Source: Gordonia effusa NBRC 100432 (GTDB lineage: Bacteria > Actinomycetota > Actinomycetes > Mycobacteriales > Mycobacteriaceae). From it: a stretch of 62,855 bases of DNA. The notes under the pieces are model-generated. The model was not told the origin of the DNA, made no database searches, and saw only the letters and a program-made list of their open reading frames with translations. The translations under genes were made by a program, and so were the position numbers. Numbering within the stretch: the first letter of the stretch is position 1; each line of letters opens with the position of its first letter. The stretch is taken from positions 1 to 62,855 of the forward strand of contig NZ_BAEH01000095.1 in the NCBI RefSeq assembly GCF_000241305.1, given 5' to 3'. This document shows positions 42,715-52,047 of this stretch, one piece after another.

Positions 42715-43578
42715 TCACCCGGTGAATTCGATCGTCGGGCTGATACCCCACAGCACCATCGTCATGACCATGTTGAGGGCGGCCACGGCGACCAGGCTGG
42801 CGCGGATCGCCCGGCCGGAGGCGATGCCGACACCGGCCGGACCACCGCTGGCGAAGAAGCCCTGATATCCGTGGATGAGCAGGACCGCGGTGGCGAATAC
42901 GACGACCTTGATGACCGACGCGAAGATGTCCCAGCCGCTGATGAATTGATCGAAATAGTGATAGTAGGTTCCGCTGGCTTCGCCGTGCAGGAGCAGCGAC
43001 ACCGACCCCGCCGCCACATAACTCAGGATGAGCGTGATCAGGTACGCGGGAACGATCGCGGCCAGACCGCCGATGACCCGCGTCGTGACGACGAACGGGA
43101 TCGATCTGATGGCGAGCGTCTCGATGGCGTCGATCTCCTCGTTGATCCGCATCGCGCCGATCTCGGCTGTCATGCGGCACCCCGCCTGGCAGGCGAAGCC
43201 CAGCGCGGCGGCGAGCGGGGCGAGTTCACGGGTATTGCCGAATGACGAGATGACTCCGGTGAGTGAGCCCATCCCGACGAGGTCGAGCGCGGCATACGCT
43301 TCGATGCCCAGCGATGCGCCGATAGCAAGACCGAGAACCACCAGTACGGCCACCGTGCCGCCGCCGACGATGACCGCACCGCGTCCCCAGGCCATCTCGT
43401 TGAAGATGCGTAGGCATTGTTGCGGATAGTGACGCAAGGCCAGTGGGATCGAGCGCAGGGCGACGTAGGTGAATTGCGCGCCGTGTCCAAGGTATTCGAG
43501 CGGACGTAAGCCCAACATCGCCGGCGCGGCTGCCTTATTGGCGACGACGAGGGCCTTCGGCCGATACGGTGCGGCCAT
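42715..43578 (-). CDS. YrbE-family (MlaE-type) Mce permease B
   Basis: This 287-aa integral membrane protein of the MlaE family has five to six helices and the cytoplasmic EIGAMRINEEIDAIETLAI motif, which couples to the ATPase. It starts at ATG 43578, overlapping the yrbE1A stop by one base. With YrbE1A it forms the membrane channel under the Mce shaft. The ATPase MceG is not in this window, as is usual because it is normally unlinked. Confidence 0.9.
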   Translation of the reverse strand: MAAPYRPKALVVANKAAAPAMLGLRPLEYLGHGAQFTYVALRSIPLALRHYPQQCLRIFNEMAWGRGAVIVGGGTVAVLVVLGLAIGASLGIEAYAALDLVGMGSLTGVISSFGNTRELAPLAAALGFACQAGCRMTAEIGAMRINEEIDAIETLAIRSIPFVVTTRVIGGLAAIVPAYLITLILSYVAAGSVSLLLHGEASGTYYHYFDQFISGWDIFASVIKVVVFATAVLLIHGYQGFFASGGPAGVGIASGRAIRASLVAVAALNMVMTMVLWGISPTIEFTG

Positions 43579-44432
43579 CAGACGACCTGCGGCGGCATGA
43601 ACACGACGACGATCTGAGTGATCACGACGTTGACGACGATGATGCTCACTACCGACAGCACCACCGACGCGGTGACACCGTCGGCGACGCCGCGTGGACC
43701 GCCGGATGCTTCCAGCCCTCGATGACAGGCCACGATCACGACGATCGCGCCGAAGATCGCGGCTTTGATGAAGTCGACCCAGATGTCAGCGAGTGACGCG
43801 AACGCTCCGTACGACGCCCAATAGTTGCCGGGCGCCGAACCCGTGGAAACCAGAGCGATCAGGTATCCGGCCACGGTTCCGGTCACGATGATCATCACGC
43901 TGAGCAAAGGAGCCACGAGCGTCATCGCGACCAGACGGGGGGCCACCAGCCTACGGACCGGGTCGATCCCCATTACGCGAAGCGCATCGATTTCCTCTCG
44001 AATGGTTCGCGCGCCCAGATCGGCGGCGATGGCTGATGCGCCCGCGCCACCGAGCAGCATTCCGGTTGCCAGCGGTGCGCCTTGACGAAGGATGCCCATC
44101 CCGCCCGCTGCTCCGACCAGGGAGGTGGCACCGAGTTGGTTGACCAGACTGCCGACTTGAAGCGACACGATCACCCCGAATGGAATGGCCATCAGAACCG
44201 CCGGGACTGCGGTGATCGCGACGAAATGCCACCCCTGAACGGCCGCTTCCTTCCATGAGAACCGCAGGGTCGCGATGTCGCTTGCTGAATATCGGAAGGA
44301 CTGCGTAGCCAAGTAGATGACACGGCCGAAGGTGCGAAAGGGTGAGCTGATCAGGTCGGATCGTCGATTTACGATCGCTGTCAGTGATTGCAGATACTGG
44401 ATCGGCGATCGGCTTCGAGTGGCTGTTGTCAT
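43578..44432 (-). CDS. YrbE-family (MlaE-type) Mce permease A
   Basis: This 284-aa MlaE-family permease begins at ATG 44432 (MTTATRSRSPIQ) after GAGGG; the longer frame to 44468 enters the promoter. It has five to six helices and a coupling motif DLGARTIREEIDALRVMGI. It is the first gene of the operon that continues through the Mce-associated protein. The divergent gene is DUF2236 number 4, and the spacer has operator-like palindromes. Confidence 0.9.
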   Translation of the reverse strand: MTTATRSRSPIQYLQSLTAIVNRRSDLISSPFRTFGRVIYLATQSFRYSASDIATLRFSWKEAAVQGWHFVAITAVPAVLMAIPFGVIVSLQVGSLVNQLGATSLVGAAGGMGILRQGAPLATGMLLGGAGASAIAADLGARTIREEIDALRVMGIDPVRRLVAPRLVAMTLVAPLLSVMIIVTGTVAGYLIALVSTGSAPGNYWASYGAFASLADIWVDFIKAAIFGAIVVIVACHRGLEASGGPRGVADGVTASVVLSVVSIIVVNVVITQIVVVFMPPQVV

Positions 44433-44452
44433 ATTTCCCTCGTGTCGGAGCT

Positions 44453-44499
44453 CACATATCACTAGCATGTGTGAAACGTAGAGGCAAAATTATCTCTAC
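44453..44499. promoter_or_regulatory. palindromes in the mce/DUF2236-4 divergent promoter
   Basis: Two inverted repeats lie in the 145-bp spacer: CACAT..ATGTG (44453-44471) and GTAGAG..CTCTAC (44478-44499, A/T-rich centre). Both could control the mce operon and the divergent oxygenase-like gene together. The regulator is unknown; no regulator gene is adjacent. Confidence 0.45.
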
Positions 44500-44577
44500 A
44501 TTCCATCGAAGCCATCGAGCAATATTGACCCCATGTGGAGCCAATGTTACGTTCCCTGGTGAGACCTGGGAGGAAAA

Positions 44578-45858
44578 ATGACTGACAAAGTGTTTGTCGG
44601 CAAGAACTGGTACCGCTCCGACTCGGAGATTCCCGAACGCGCCACCGACGACAGCGTCGCCCGGCGAGAGCTCGCTCAGTATCCGGTGCCGCCGAATTCG
44701 CTGCTGTGGAAATACGTCGGCGACCTACGCGTGCAGTCGGCGCTCGGACTGCGGACGGCCGTCATCGAAAATATGTACCCGCAACTCGGACAAGGTGTTT
44801 CGGATCATTCCGTGCTCTTCAGCGGAAAGGGTACGTTCCTCGAACGAGTCCGCCGGTCCGCCAAACCCATTCAGTCGGTGATCTACCGCGAGCCGGACGC
44901 GGCGCGGAAATCGGCGCTGCAAGTACGCAACTTCCACAAGTCGATCAAGGGCGATATGCCCGATGGACGCAAGTACCACGCGATCAACGCCGAGACCTAC
45001 TACTGGGCACATGTGACGTTCTTCGAGGCGATCTACCGGGCCTCGGAACTGGGGGTCCTGCGTAAGCGACTGACCCGCGCGGAACGGGAACAGATCTTCG
45101 AGGAATCCAAAGAGTGGTACTCGATGTACGGCGTCGACGACTCGGCGCAGCCCCAGACCTACGCCGAGTTCGAGAAGTACCTCGACCATGTGGTCCACCA
45201 CGAACTCGTCGCCAATGGCATGTCGGAGACGAGTGTGCGGCTCTCCGAGCGTTCCTTCTCGAATCCGAAAATCGTCAAGGACCTTTCGAATGTCGAGGGG
45301 ATGAAGCCGTGGGTCGCACGGTACGTCGTCCGCCCCCTCATACCAGTCGCCGGCTGGTACGCCCGCATCACGACACTCGGTTCGATGGGACCCCATCTGC
45401 GACAGTTGGGCAATGCACAGTGGTCGGCCAAGGATGACCGGCAATATCGTCTATTGTGCCGGGTGCTCCACCTTGTCACCGTGATCACCGACCGCGTAGT
45501 TCCGTACCGCTTCTACTACACGCCCGAAGCCGTTGAAGGGTTCACTCGCGAAGGCTTGCACCCGAAGGACGTCACCCTCGAATCCGCCCGCAGCGCGTTG
45601 GCGAAAGCTCGAGCGGAGCGGGCGAGCGCGGTGGTTGAATCGAATTCAGAACCGTCAGCTATCACCGTCGCGAGTGCCGATCCCGCGCTGCTCGACGGCA
45701 CGCATAGCTGCGTTAAATGCGATCGCTCGCTTGCCGAGTGCTCCGATTGCGGTGGTAGCGGCGCCGTCGACGGAGCGGCGTGCGATGTATGCGCGGGAGC
45801 AGGCGCCGGATGTCCGGTCCATCACGCGGCGTGGCGGGCTGACGCCCGGGTTGGTTGA
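44578..45858 (+). CDS. DUF2236 protein 4 with C-terminal DnaJ-type Cys-rich domain
   Basis: This 426-aa protein has an MpaB-type DUF2236 domain, residues 40-330, with NFHKSIKGDMPDGRKYHA (118-135; His120 a haem-ligand candidate) and YYWAHVTFFEA. A linker leads to a Cys-rich tail with Cys378, 381, 388, 391, 402, 405 and 412; CSDCGGSG and CDVCAGAG are exact CxxCxGxG motifs of DnaJ zinc fingers. It is preceded by a GGGAGGA site. It is divergent from the mce operon and followed by FadD 16 nt downstream. The Cys tail suggests zinc or protein binding. Confidence 0.82.
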   Translation: MTDKVFVGKNWYRSDSEIPERATDDSVARRELAQYPVPPNSLLWKYVGDLRVQSALGLRTAVIENMYPQLGQGVSDHSVLFSGKGTFLERVRRSAKPIQSVIYREPDAARKSALQVRNFHKSIKGDMPDGRKYHAINAETYYWAHVTFFEAIYRASELGVLRKRLTRAEREQIFEESKEWYSMYGVDDSAQPQTYAEFEKYLDHVVHHELVANGMSETSVRLSERSFSNPKIVKDLSNVEGMKPWVARYVVRPLIPVAGWYARITTLGSMGPHLRQLGNAQWSAKDDRQYRLLCRVLHLVTVITDRVVPYRFYYTPEAVEGFTREGLHPKDVTLESARSALAKARAERASAVVESNSEPSAITVASADPALLDGTHSCVKCDRSLAECSDCGGSGAVDGAACDVCAGAGAGCPVHHAAWRADARVG

Positions 45859-45874
45859 ACCCTGAAGGATGGAA

Positions 45875-47623
45875 ATGACTGCAGAAGTGCCCGCCGGGAA
45901 TGACATCCGGATTGTCGATGTGCTCCGCTCGGCGGTGCGATCGGTTCCCGACGCCGGGGTGATCGCACGCCCGGTCCTGCGGGCCCTTGCCTCGCCTCGA
46001 TCGTTGCGCGACGTCGGAGCGTTCTTCGAACGAGCGGCTTCGGTGCACTCGCACCGCCCGTTTCTCCGGTTCGATGGTGAGTCCGTGAGTTATGCGGATG
46101 CCAACCGTCGGGTCAACCGATATGCGCGGGTGTTGTCGGCGCGAGGTGTGCGGCCGGGCGATACCGTCGCGATTCTCGGTCACAATCATCCGATTAATGT
46201 GCTGGCGATGCTGGCGAGCGTGAAAGTCGGCGCGTGTGCGGGACTCGTCAATTACAACGCGCGAGGTGACGCGCTCGACCATGCGCTCGGGCTGCTGCGA
46301 CCGTCGGTGATCCTGGCAGGCTTCGGCATCGACGCCGGCGTGCTGGATGGACAGTCCGCCGAGGTGATCGACTTCGCGCAGTTGGAGCAGTTGTCGGCTG
46401 ACGTCGACGATTTCGATCCGCCGCGCGTCGACGTCGATGCGAATGATGCGGCGCTCAAGGTATTCACGTCCGGCACAACGGGGATGCCCAAAGCCAGCAA
46501 GATGTCGCATCGACGGTGGATATCTGCTGCCTTCGCGTTCGGATCATTGCTGCGCCTGCGGCCCGATGATGTTCTGTACTGTCCGCTCCCGCTCTATCAC
46601 AACAACGCGATGACCGCGTCGTTGGCTGCGGCCGTCGGCAGCGGTGCCTGTCTGGCGATCGGTGAGCGATTCAGTGCCTCGCGATTCTGGGACGAGGTCA
46701 TCGAGAATGACGCCACAGCCTTCACCTATATCGGCGAGACATGTCGATACCTGCTGGCTCAACCGCCGAAGGACACCGACCGGCGACACCGCGTCAGCAA
46801 GGTAATGGGCAACGGTCTGCGGCCCGACATATGGGATGAATTCACCGAAAGATTCGGCATCGAGCGTATCGGCGAGTTCTACACCGGGAGCGAATTGCCA
46901 GGCGGTGCGTTCAACTTCCTCGGATTGCGGCACACCACCGGATATAGTCCGCCGGCGTTCCGCGCGATAGTCCGGTATGACGAGGACCGGGGCCTGCCAG
47001 TGCGCAGTCGCGATGGCCGGGTCATCCGGGTCGGACGCGGTGAGGCTGGGCTTCTTCTCATTCGCAATACCTCGTTGTCGTCATTCGACGGCTACACCGA
47101 CGACGATGCGACCGAGGCCAAACTGGTTCGTTCCGCGGTTCGCGACGGAGACAGTTGGGTCAACACCGGCGATATCGTCCGAGACCAGGGCTGCGGGCAT
47201 ATCGCCTTTGTCGACCGGATCGGCGACACGTTCCGGTGGAAGGGCGAGAACGTGGCGACGACCGAGGTGGAAGGGGTGCTGGATCAGCATCCGGACATCG
47301 CCGAAGCGGTCGTATTCGGCGTCGACATCCCGGGCGCCGACGGCAAGGCCGGGATGGCGGCGGTGGTGCTGTCCGGCGAGACACTCGACCGGGATACGCT
47401 GGTGGAATCCCTTCAGAACTCATTACCTGATTACGCGATTCCGTTGTACATCCGCGTCGTCGATGCCATCGAGCACACGTCGACCTTCAAGAGCAGCAAG
47501 GTCGCCCTGCGCGAACTCGGTTACACCGTTAATGGTGATCCGCTCTACGAACTGACTGGCAAATCGCCATACCGATACAGCCCGTATTCGGGCGACACAG
47601 TTACCCAGGTCACATCGCGGTAG
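45875..47623 (+). CDS. fatty-acyl-CoA synthetase (FadD, FadD6/FATP-like)
   Basis: This 582-aa AMP-forming ligase has the phosphate loop FTSGTTGMPKASK, YTGSELPGGAFN, and the WVNTGDIVRDQGCGHIAFVDR to TFRWKGENVATTEVE hinge. It activates a carboxylic acid to acyl-CoA. I prefer ATG 45875 over 45869 because GAAGG is then at normal spacing. It is 16 nt after DUF2236 gene 4, so oxygenase-like enzyme and acyl activation are probably cotranscribed, opposite the mce importer. Confidence 0.9.
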   Translation: MTAEVPAGNDIRIVDVLRSAVRSVPDAGVIARPVLRALASPRSLRDVGAFFERAASVHSHRPFLRFDGESVSYADANRRVNRYARVLSARGVRPGDTVAILGHNHPINVLAMLASVKVGACAGLVNYNARGDALDHALGLLRPSVILAGFGIDAGVLDGQSAEVIDFAQLEQLSADVDDFDPPRVDVDANDAALKVFTSGTTGMPKASKMSHRRWISAAFAFGSLLRLRPDDVLYCPLPLYHNNAMTASLAAAVGSGACLAIGERFSASRFWDEVIENDATAFTYIGETCRYLLAQPPKDTDRRHRVSKVMGNGLRPDIWDEFTERFGIERIGEFYTGSELPGGAFNFLGLRHTTGYSPPAFRAIVRYDEDRGLPVRSRDGRVIRVGRGEAGLLLIRNTSLSSFDGYTDDDATEAKLVRSAVRDGDSWVNTGDIVRDQGCGHIAFVDRIGDTFRWKGENVATTEVEGVLDQHPDIAEAVVFGVDIPGADGKAGMAAVVLSGETLDRDTLVESLQNSLPDYAIPLYIRVVDAIEHTSTFKSSKVALRELGYTVNGDPLYELTGKSPYRYSPYSGDTVTQVTSR

Positions 47624-47684
47624 CTACACTCGGGGACGAGATCTTCGGCGGCGCAAGGCCGAGGTCTGATCCAACGGAGGCAGT

Positions 47685-48938
47685 ATGGGCGACGCGGCAT
47701 CTGCTATCCGCTCTGCCTACGAATTAGTGCGGTCCGGGGGCAATCCCACCGAGTCAGATGTGCGCACCATCGTCCGCGAATCGTGGAGCCGTTCGGTGCT
47801 ACGCGGTGTCGATCCCTCCGGATTACGTCCGGGCGGGTCAGCGATGTCGGCGAGTGAGTTCGCGCTGTACCGACAAGCGCACCCGATGTCGGCCGCGCGT
47901 TCCCTGGTCCAATCGCTCATGCTCGACGACATCGCCGATACGGGTGTGGTCGTCGCGTTGACCGATGAGCACGGCCGGCTGCTGTGGGTAGAAGGTGATA
48001 GCTCCGCGCGTGACGACGCGGCACGCATCGACTTTGTCGAAGGTGCGGTGTGGAGTGAAGACGTCGTCGGGACAAATGCCCCGGGCGTCGCGCTGGCGGT
48101 CGACCGTGGCGTGCAGATCGTCGGCGCCGAACACTTCACCGAGTCCGTGCAGGAGTTCAACTGTGCCGCCGCGCCGGTACACGATCCAATCACCGGACAT
48201 GTCATCGGAGTCGTCGACGTCACCGGTGGGCGTGCTGCGGCCGCACCGTTCGCGTTAGCCGCGGTGCGTTCGGTTGTCGCAGCCGTGGAGCGCGAATTGC
48301 GTTCTCCCAGTGTTGATCTCGCGGACCCTCGGGTGTTCGCCACGAGTGTGGCGCGGCTGACGGTTCTGACCGGCGACCAATATCGATGGACGCGGCCCGA
48401 TGGCTCAGCCACGCAACTATCCCGACGTCACGCGGAAATTCTGACCCTGCTGCAGGCGCATCCGGAGGGAATGAATACCGAGCAAATGGCGATGGCCCTG
48501 GCCGAAGATGGCGTGGATTCGGTGACTGTGCGCGCCGAGATATCGCGGCTGCGACGCGACCTCGGCGCCGACATCATCGCGTCACGGCCGTATCGACTCG
48601 GCGTCGACGTCGAATCCGATTGGCATTCGTTGCGTGCCCGGGCGCGGACGGGTGAGGGATTGGCTTCGGCGATCACCGCGTTGGGTCGCGGCGGCTTGTT
48701 GGCGGATTCGCTCGCTCCCGGCATCGTCGACCTGTTCGAAGAACTGCGCGAGGACATCCGGTCCCGGGCGATTGCCGACCAGGATGTAGCAGCGCTGACT
48801 CGATGGACCGAGTCGGTGCACGGCCGCGAGGATCTGGAGGCGTGGCAGGCGTTGGCCCGACGCCTCGGCGCGGATCACCCGGACCGCGCCCTGGTCACCG
48901 GCCGTATTCGGGTACTGGACAGGCGGCTAAGCAGGTAG
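47685..48938 (+). CDS. GAF-domain transcriptional regulator (AcoR-like N-terminus, winged-helix C-terminal part)
   Basis: This 417-aa protein has an AcoR/GAF-type sensor (about 20-200) with VRESWSRSVLRGVDP, GAVWSEDVVGTNAPGVAL and GAEHFTESVQEFNCAAAPVHDP. Its C-terminal half shows LSRRHAEILTLLQAHPEGMN and a winged-helix region (RAEISRLRRDLGADI). The AAA+ and Fis domains of classical AcoR are absent, as in several actinobacterial regulators. It precedes the aldehyde dehydrogenase by 87 nt on the same strand and probably activates it. Confidence 0.82.
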   Translation: MGDAASAIRSAYELVRSGGNPTESDVRTIVRESWSRSVLRGVDPSGLRPGGSAMSASEFALYRQAHPMSAARSLVQSLMLDDIADTGVVVALTDEHGRLLWVEGDSSARDDAARIDFVEGAVWSEDVVGTNAPGVALAVDRGVQIVGAEHFTESVQEFNCAAAPVHDPITGHVIGVVDVTGGRAAAAPFALAAVRSVVAAVERELRSPSVDLADPRVFATSVARLTVLTGDQYRWTRPDGSATQLSRRHAEILTLLQAHPEGMNTEQMAMALAEDGVDSVTVRAEISRLRRDLGADIIASRPYRLGVDVESDWHSLRARARTGEGLASAITALGRGGLLADSLAPGIVDLFEELREDIRSRAIADQDVAALTRWTESVHGREDLEAWQALARRLGADHPDRALVTGRIRVLDRRLSR

Positions 48939-48947
48939 CCGGCGGGA

Positions 48948-48969
48948 TGCAACGTCGCTGCAACGTTGC
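48948..48969. promoter_or_regulatory. tandem TGCAACGT sites upstream of the aldehyde dehydrogenase
   Basis: TGCAACGT occurs at 48948-48955 and again at 48959-48966, an 11-nt period (one helical turn). The second copy forms the palindrome GCAACGTTGC (48960-48969). The adjacent GAF regulator is the natural candidate binder. Confidence 0.5.
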
Positions 48970-48980
48970 CGCTCCTAGGC

Positions 48981-48996
48981 TGTGAATCAGTTCACA
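48981..48996. promoter_or_regulatory. CRP/GlxR-type box
   Basis: TGTGAATCAGTTCACA is an exact TGTGA-N6-TCACA consensus match for cAMP-dependent CRP/GlxR proteins, 29 nt upstream of the aldehyde dehydrogenase start. This suggests cAMP or carbon control in addition to the GAF regulator. No transcription start is known. Confidence 0.6.
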
Positions 48997-49025
48997 TTGG
49001 TTCCCCCATGAGAAGGAGCGCACAG

Positions 49026-50549
49026 ATGACTGTTTACGCAAAGCCGGGTTCGGCCGACGCCGTGATGAGCTACGAAACCCGCTACGACAATTGGATCGGC
49101 GGCGAGTGGGTCCCGCCGGTGAAGGGGCAGTATTTCGAGAATCCGTCGCCGGTCGACGGCAAGACCTTCTGCGAGGTCGCGCGCTCGACCGCCGAGGATA
49201 TCGACCTGGCTCTCGATGCCGCCCACAAGGCAGCTCCTGCCTGGGGTAAGACATCGGTTGCCGAGCGTTCGCTGATCCTCCTGCGTATCGCCGACCGCAT
49301 CGAAGAGAACCTCGAGAAGATCGCCGTCGCCGAGACCTGGGACAACGGCAAGGCGGTCCGCGAGACCCTGGCCGCCGACATCCCGTTGGCCGTCGATCAC
49401 TTCCGCTACTTCGCCGGCGCGCTGCGTGCTCAGCAGGGCGGGATCTCCGAAATCGACGAGGACACCGTGGCGTATCACTTCCACGAGCCGCTCGGCGTCG
49501 TCGGACAGATCATCCCGTGGAATTTTCCGATTCTGATGGCGGTGTGGAAGCTGGCTCCGGCACTGGCCGCGGGTAACGCGGTGGTGCTCAAGCCGGCCGA
49601 GCAGACGCCGGCGTCGATTCTCTATCTGACATCGCTCATCTCCGATCTACTTCCCGCCGGTGTGCTCAACATCGTCAACGGCTTCGGTGTCGAGGCTGGC
49701 AAGCCGCTCGCGTCGAGCAACCGCATCCGCAAGATCGCGTTCACGGGTGAGACCACAACCGGTCGCCTGATCAGTCAGTACGCATCGGAGAACTTGATTC
49801 CGGTGACACTGGAACTGGGCGGCAAGAGCCCGAATATCTTCTTCAACGACGTCACCGCGTCCGATGACGGTTTCCTCGATCGGGCCCTCGAAGGTTTCGC
49901 GATGTTCGCGCTCAACCAGGGTGAGGTTTGCACCTGCCCGAGCCGCGCGCTGATCCAGGCCGATATCTACGACGACTTCATCGGTCGCGCGGTGGAGCGG
50001 GTAAAGGCGATCAAGCAGGGCAACCCCCTCGACACCGACACGATGATGGGTGCCCAGGCGTCGAATGACCAGTTCGAGAAGATCAGTTCCTACCTAAGCA
50101 TCGGTAAGCAGGAAGGCGCGAAGGTCCTCATCGGCGGCGAGCCCGCGGATCTGGGTGGCGATCTATCGGGTGGCTTCTACATCCAGCCGACGGTGTTCGG
50201 CGGCGACAATAAGATGCGCATCTTCCAGGAGGAGATTTTCGGCCCGGTTCTCGCCGTGACCACGTTCTCCGACTACGAGAACGCGATGTCGATCGCCAAC
50301 GACACGTTGTACGGTCTGGGTGCAGGAGTTTGGACCCGCGACGGCGCGACGGCATACCGTGCCGGACGGGAGATTCAAGCCGGACGGGTGTGGACCAATA
50401 CGTATCACGACTACCCGGCACACGCCGCGTTCGGTGGCTATAAGCAGTCGGGTATCGGCCGCGAGAATCACTTGATGATGCTCGAGCATTATCAGCAGAC
50501 CAAGAACCTGTTGGTTGGATATGCCCAGAGCGCCAAGGGATTCTTCTAG
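49026..50549 (+). CDS. NAD(P)-dependent aldehyde dehydrogenase (AldA/ExaC type)
   Basis: This 507-aa aldehyde dehydrogenase starts at ATG 49026 after AAGGAG. Motifs are [30 protein letters not shown], catalytic Glu263 in LELGGKSPN and nucleophile Cys302 in [11 protein letters not shown]. Such proteins beside DUF779 and an AcoR-like regulator usually oxidise acetaldehyde or other short aldehydes to acids. It is 18 nt upstream of the DUF779 gene. Confidence 0.92.
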   Translation: MTVYAKPGSADAVMSYETRYDNWIGGEWVPPVKGQYFENPSPVDGKTFCEVARSTAEDIDLALDAAHKAAPAWGKTSVAERSLILLRIADRIEENLEKIAVAETWDNGKAVRETLAADIPLAVDHFRYFAGALRAQQGGISEIDEDTVAYHFHEPLGVVGQIIPWNFPILMAVWKLAPALAAGNAVVLKPAEQTPASILYLTSLISDLLPAGVLNIVNGFGVEAGKPLASSNRIRKIAFTGETTTGRLISQYASENLIPVTLELGGKSPNIFFNDVTASDDGFLDRALEGFAMFALNQGEVCTCPSRALIQADIYDDFIGRAVERVKAIKQGNPLDTDTMMGAQASNDQFEKISSYLSIGKQEGAKVLIGGEPADLGGDLSGGFYIQPTVFGGDNKMRIFQEEIFGPVLAVTTFSDYENAMSIANDTLYGLGAGVWTRDGATAYRAGREIQAGRVWTNTYHDYPAHAAFGGYKQSGIGRENHLMMLEHYQQTKNLLVGYAQSAKGFF

Positions 50550-50567
50550 AGATTGGAAAGGAAGGCG

Positions 50568-50993
50568 ATGACCACGCAGGCAGGGACACCCGACCGCGTT
50601 GTCGCGCAAGACTCCGCCGTGCAACTTCTGACAAAACTGTCGGAGTTGCACGGCGGGCTCATGATTCATCAATCCGGCGGCTGCTGCGACGGATCCGCAC
50701 CGATGTGTTACCCGGTCGGCGAGTATCGCATCGGCCAGCGCGATGTACTCGTTGGTGAAGTTGAGTTACCCGATCCTCTTCCAGCAGTACGGGTTTGGAT
50801 CAACGGCGACCAATTCGAGTTGTGGAAGCACACTCAGCTGATCCTCGACGTCGTGCCGGGGCGGGGCGCGGGCTTCAGCCTGGAAGCGCCTGAGGGAGTT
50901 CGCTTTCTATCCCGCTCGCGAACCTTTACCGACGCCGAAAACGATCTGCTGGAACAACATCCACCCCTGGTGGGCGCGCAGCTCGACGACTAG
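50568..50993 (+). CDS. DUF779 protein
   Basis: This 141-aa protein starts at ATG 50568 after GGAAAGGAAGG. It carries HGGLMIHQSGGCCDGSAPMCYP, the Cys-rich DUF779 signature, which suggests metal or thiol chemistry. DUF779 genes follow aldehyde dehydrogenase genes in many bacteria, as here, but their role is not known. Its stop abuts the stop of the convergent WYL regulator with no gap. Confidence 0.88.
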   Translation: MTTQAGTPDRVVAQDSAVQLLTKLSELHGGLMIHQSGGCCDGSAPMCYPVGEYRIGQRDVLVGEVELPDPLPAVRVWINGDQFELWKHTQLILDVVPGRGAGFSLEAPEGVRFLSRSRTFTDAENDLLEQHPPLVGAQLDD

Positions 50994-51986
50994 TCAGCTG
51001 ATCGCCCGCAGGTATCGTTCGCCGACGATCCGCAGGTGTTCGATGAGTCCGGGCGGTTCGGTCACCGAGAAGTCCAGCCCCAGCATGCCGATATAGACGG
51101 CGACGGTTTCGAGGGTGTCCGCGCCGGTGACTAGGACGCAGGTGCCGTCATCGACGGACTCGACGATGCCCACCGCTGCGTGAATCCGGGAGAGCACCTC
51201 CTGGGCGCTGGCATGAACAGTGATGCGCGCGTGGACTTTCCAGCCCGTCGATGCGACGTCGCGCAGGACGAAGTCGGTGTATGCGTCGTCGGGCATTGGT
51301 TCGGATTTGAAGCTGCGACCGGTCGGCATTCGTAGGTCGATCCAATCGACGCGGTAGGTGCGCCAGTCTCGATTCTCTTCTCGCGCAACGAGATACCAGA
51401 ATCGCTGCCAGCTCACCAGGCGATAGGGTTCGACGACGATCGGCCATCCGTCCGGACGCCCGTCGGTTCGCGGCAACGTCACGTCGGGAGGTGTTTCGTA
51501 AGCGAACCGCACGTAGTGCCGGTCGCGGATCGCCGCGGCGAGTGTCGTTAGGACCTCGGGTGCGATCATCGGCGCGACGACGTTGCTATCGGTGTTGTCC
51601 GGCCCCGATGACATCGACGAATCGATCGCATTCACTTGGCGCCGTAAATGATTCGGCAGCACCTGCTCCAGTTTTGCCAGTGCGCGTGCGCTGCTATCTT
51701 CCATCCCGGCAACGCCGGTTGCCGAGCGCAAGCCGACGGCGACGGCGACGGCCTCGGTGTCGTCGAGCAACAGTGGCGGCAGTTTGGCGCCAACGCCGAG
51801 TCGGTAGTGCCCACTTCTGCCCCGCGCTGCGTCGACGGGATAGCCCAATTCGCGTAGCCGGTCGATGTCGTTACGGATCGTGCGAGTGGTGACGTCGAGA
51901 CGTTCGGCAAGGTCGGCGCCTGTCCATTCCGGTTTGGTTTGCATCAGGGACAGCAGGGACAGCAGCCGTGACGTCGTTTCGCGCAT
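50994..51986 (-). CDS. HTH/WYL-domain transcriptional regulator (YafY-like)
   Basis: This 330-aa protein has an N-terminal winged helix (WTGADLAERLDVTTRTIRNDIDRL; key part LAERLDVTTRTIRND) and a WYL domain at about 140-300 (RFAYETPP, VEPYRLVSWQRFWYLVARE). WYL proteins sense nucleic-acid ligands or damage, and many control divergent genes. The epoxide hydrolase starts divergently 61 nt away, so it is a probable target. Confidence 0.88.
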   Translation of the reverse strand: MRETTSRLLSLLSLMQTKPEWTGADLAERLDVTTRTIRNDIDRLRELGYPVDAARGRSGHYRLGVGAKLPPLLLDDTEAVAVAVGLRSATGVAGMEDSSARALAKLEQVLPNHLRRQVNAIDSSMSSGPDNTDSNVVAPMIAPEVLTTLAAAIRDRHYVRFAYETPPDVTLPRTDGRPDGWPIVVEPYRLVSWQRFWYLVAREENRDWRTYRVDWIDLRMPTGRSFKSEPMPDDAYTDFVLRDVASTGWKVHARITVHASAQEVLSRIHAAVGIVESVDDGTCVLVTGADTLETVAVYIGMLGLDFSVTEPPGLIEHLRIVGERYLRAIS

Positions 51987-52008
51987 AGTTCAGATAGTCC
52001 CATAAAAT

Positions 52009-52025
52009 AGGAAACTACCGTTCCT
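52009..52025. promoter_or_regulatory. AGGAA/TTCCT inverted repeat, operator candidate
   Basis: AGGAAACTACCGTTCCT has 5-bp arms around 52017, in the short divergent region between the WYL regulator and the epoxide hydrolase. It may be the WYL regulator's binding site; no other support is available. Confidence 0.3.
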
Positions 52026-52047
52026 GTATGAGTAATACCTTCGGGTC

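Noticed and set aside
44452..44474. CRP site in the mce promoter (TCACA..TGTGA)
   Set aside because: The half-sites are in the wrong order and 13 nt apart, unlike TGTGA-N6-TCACA.
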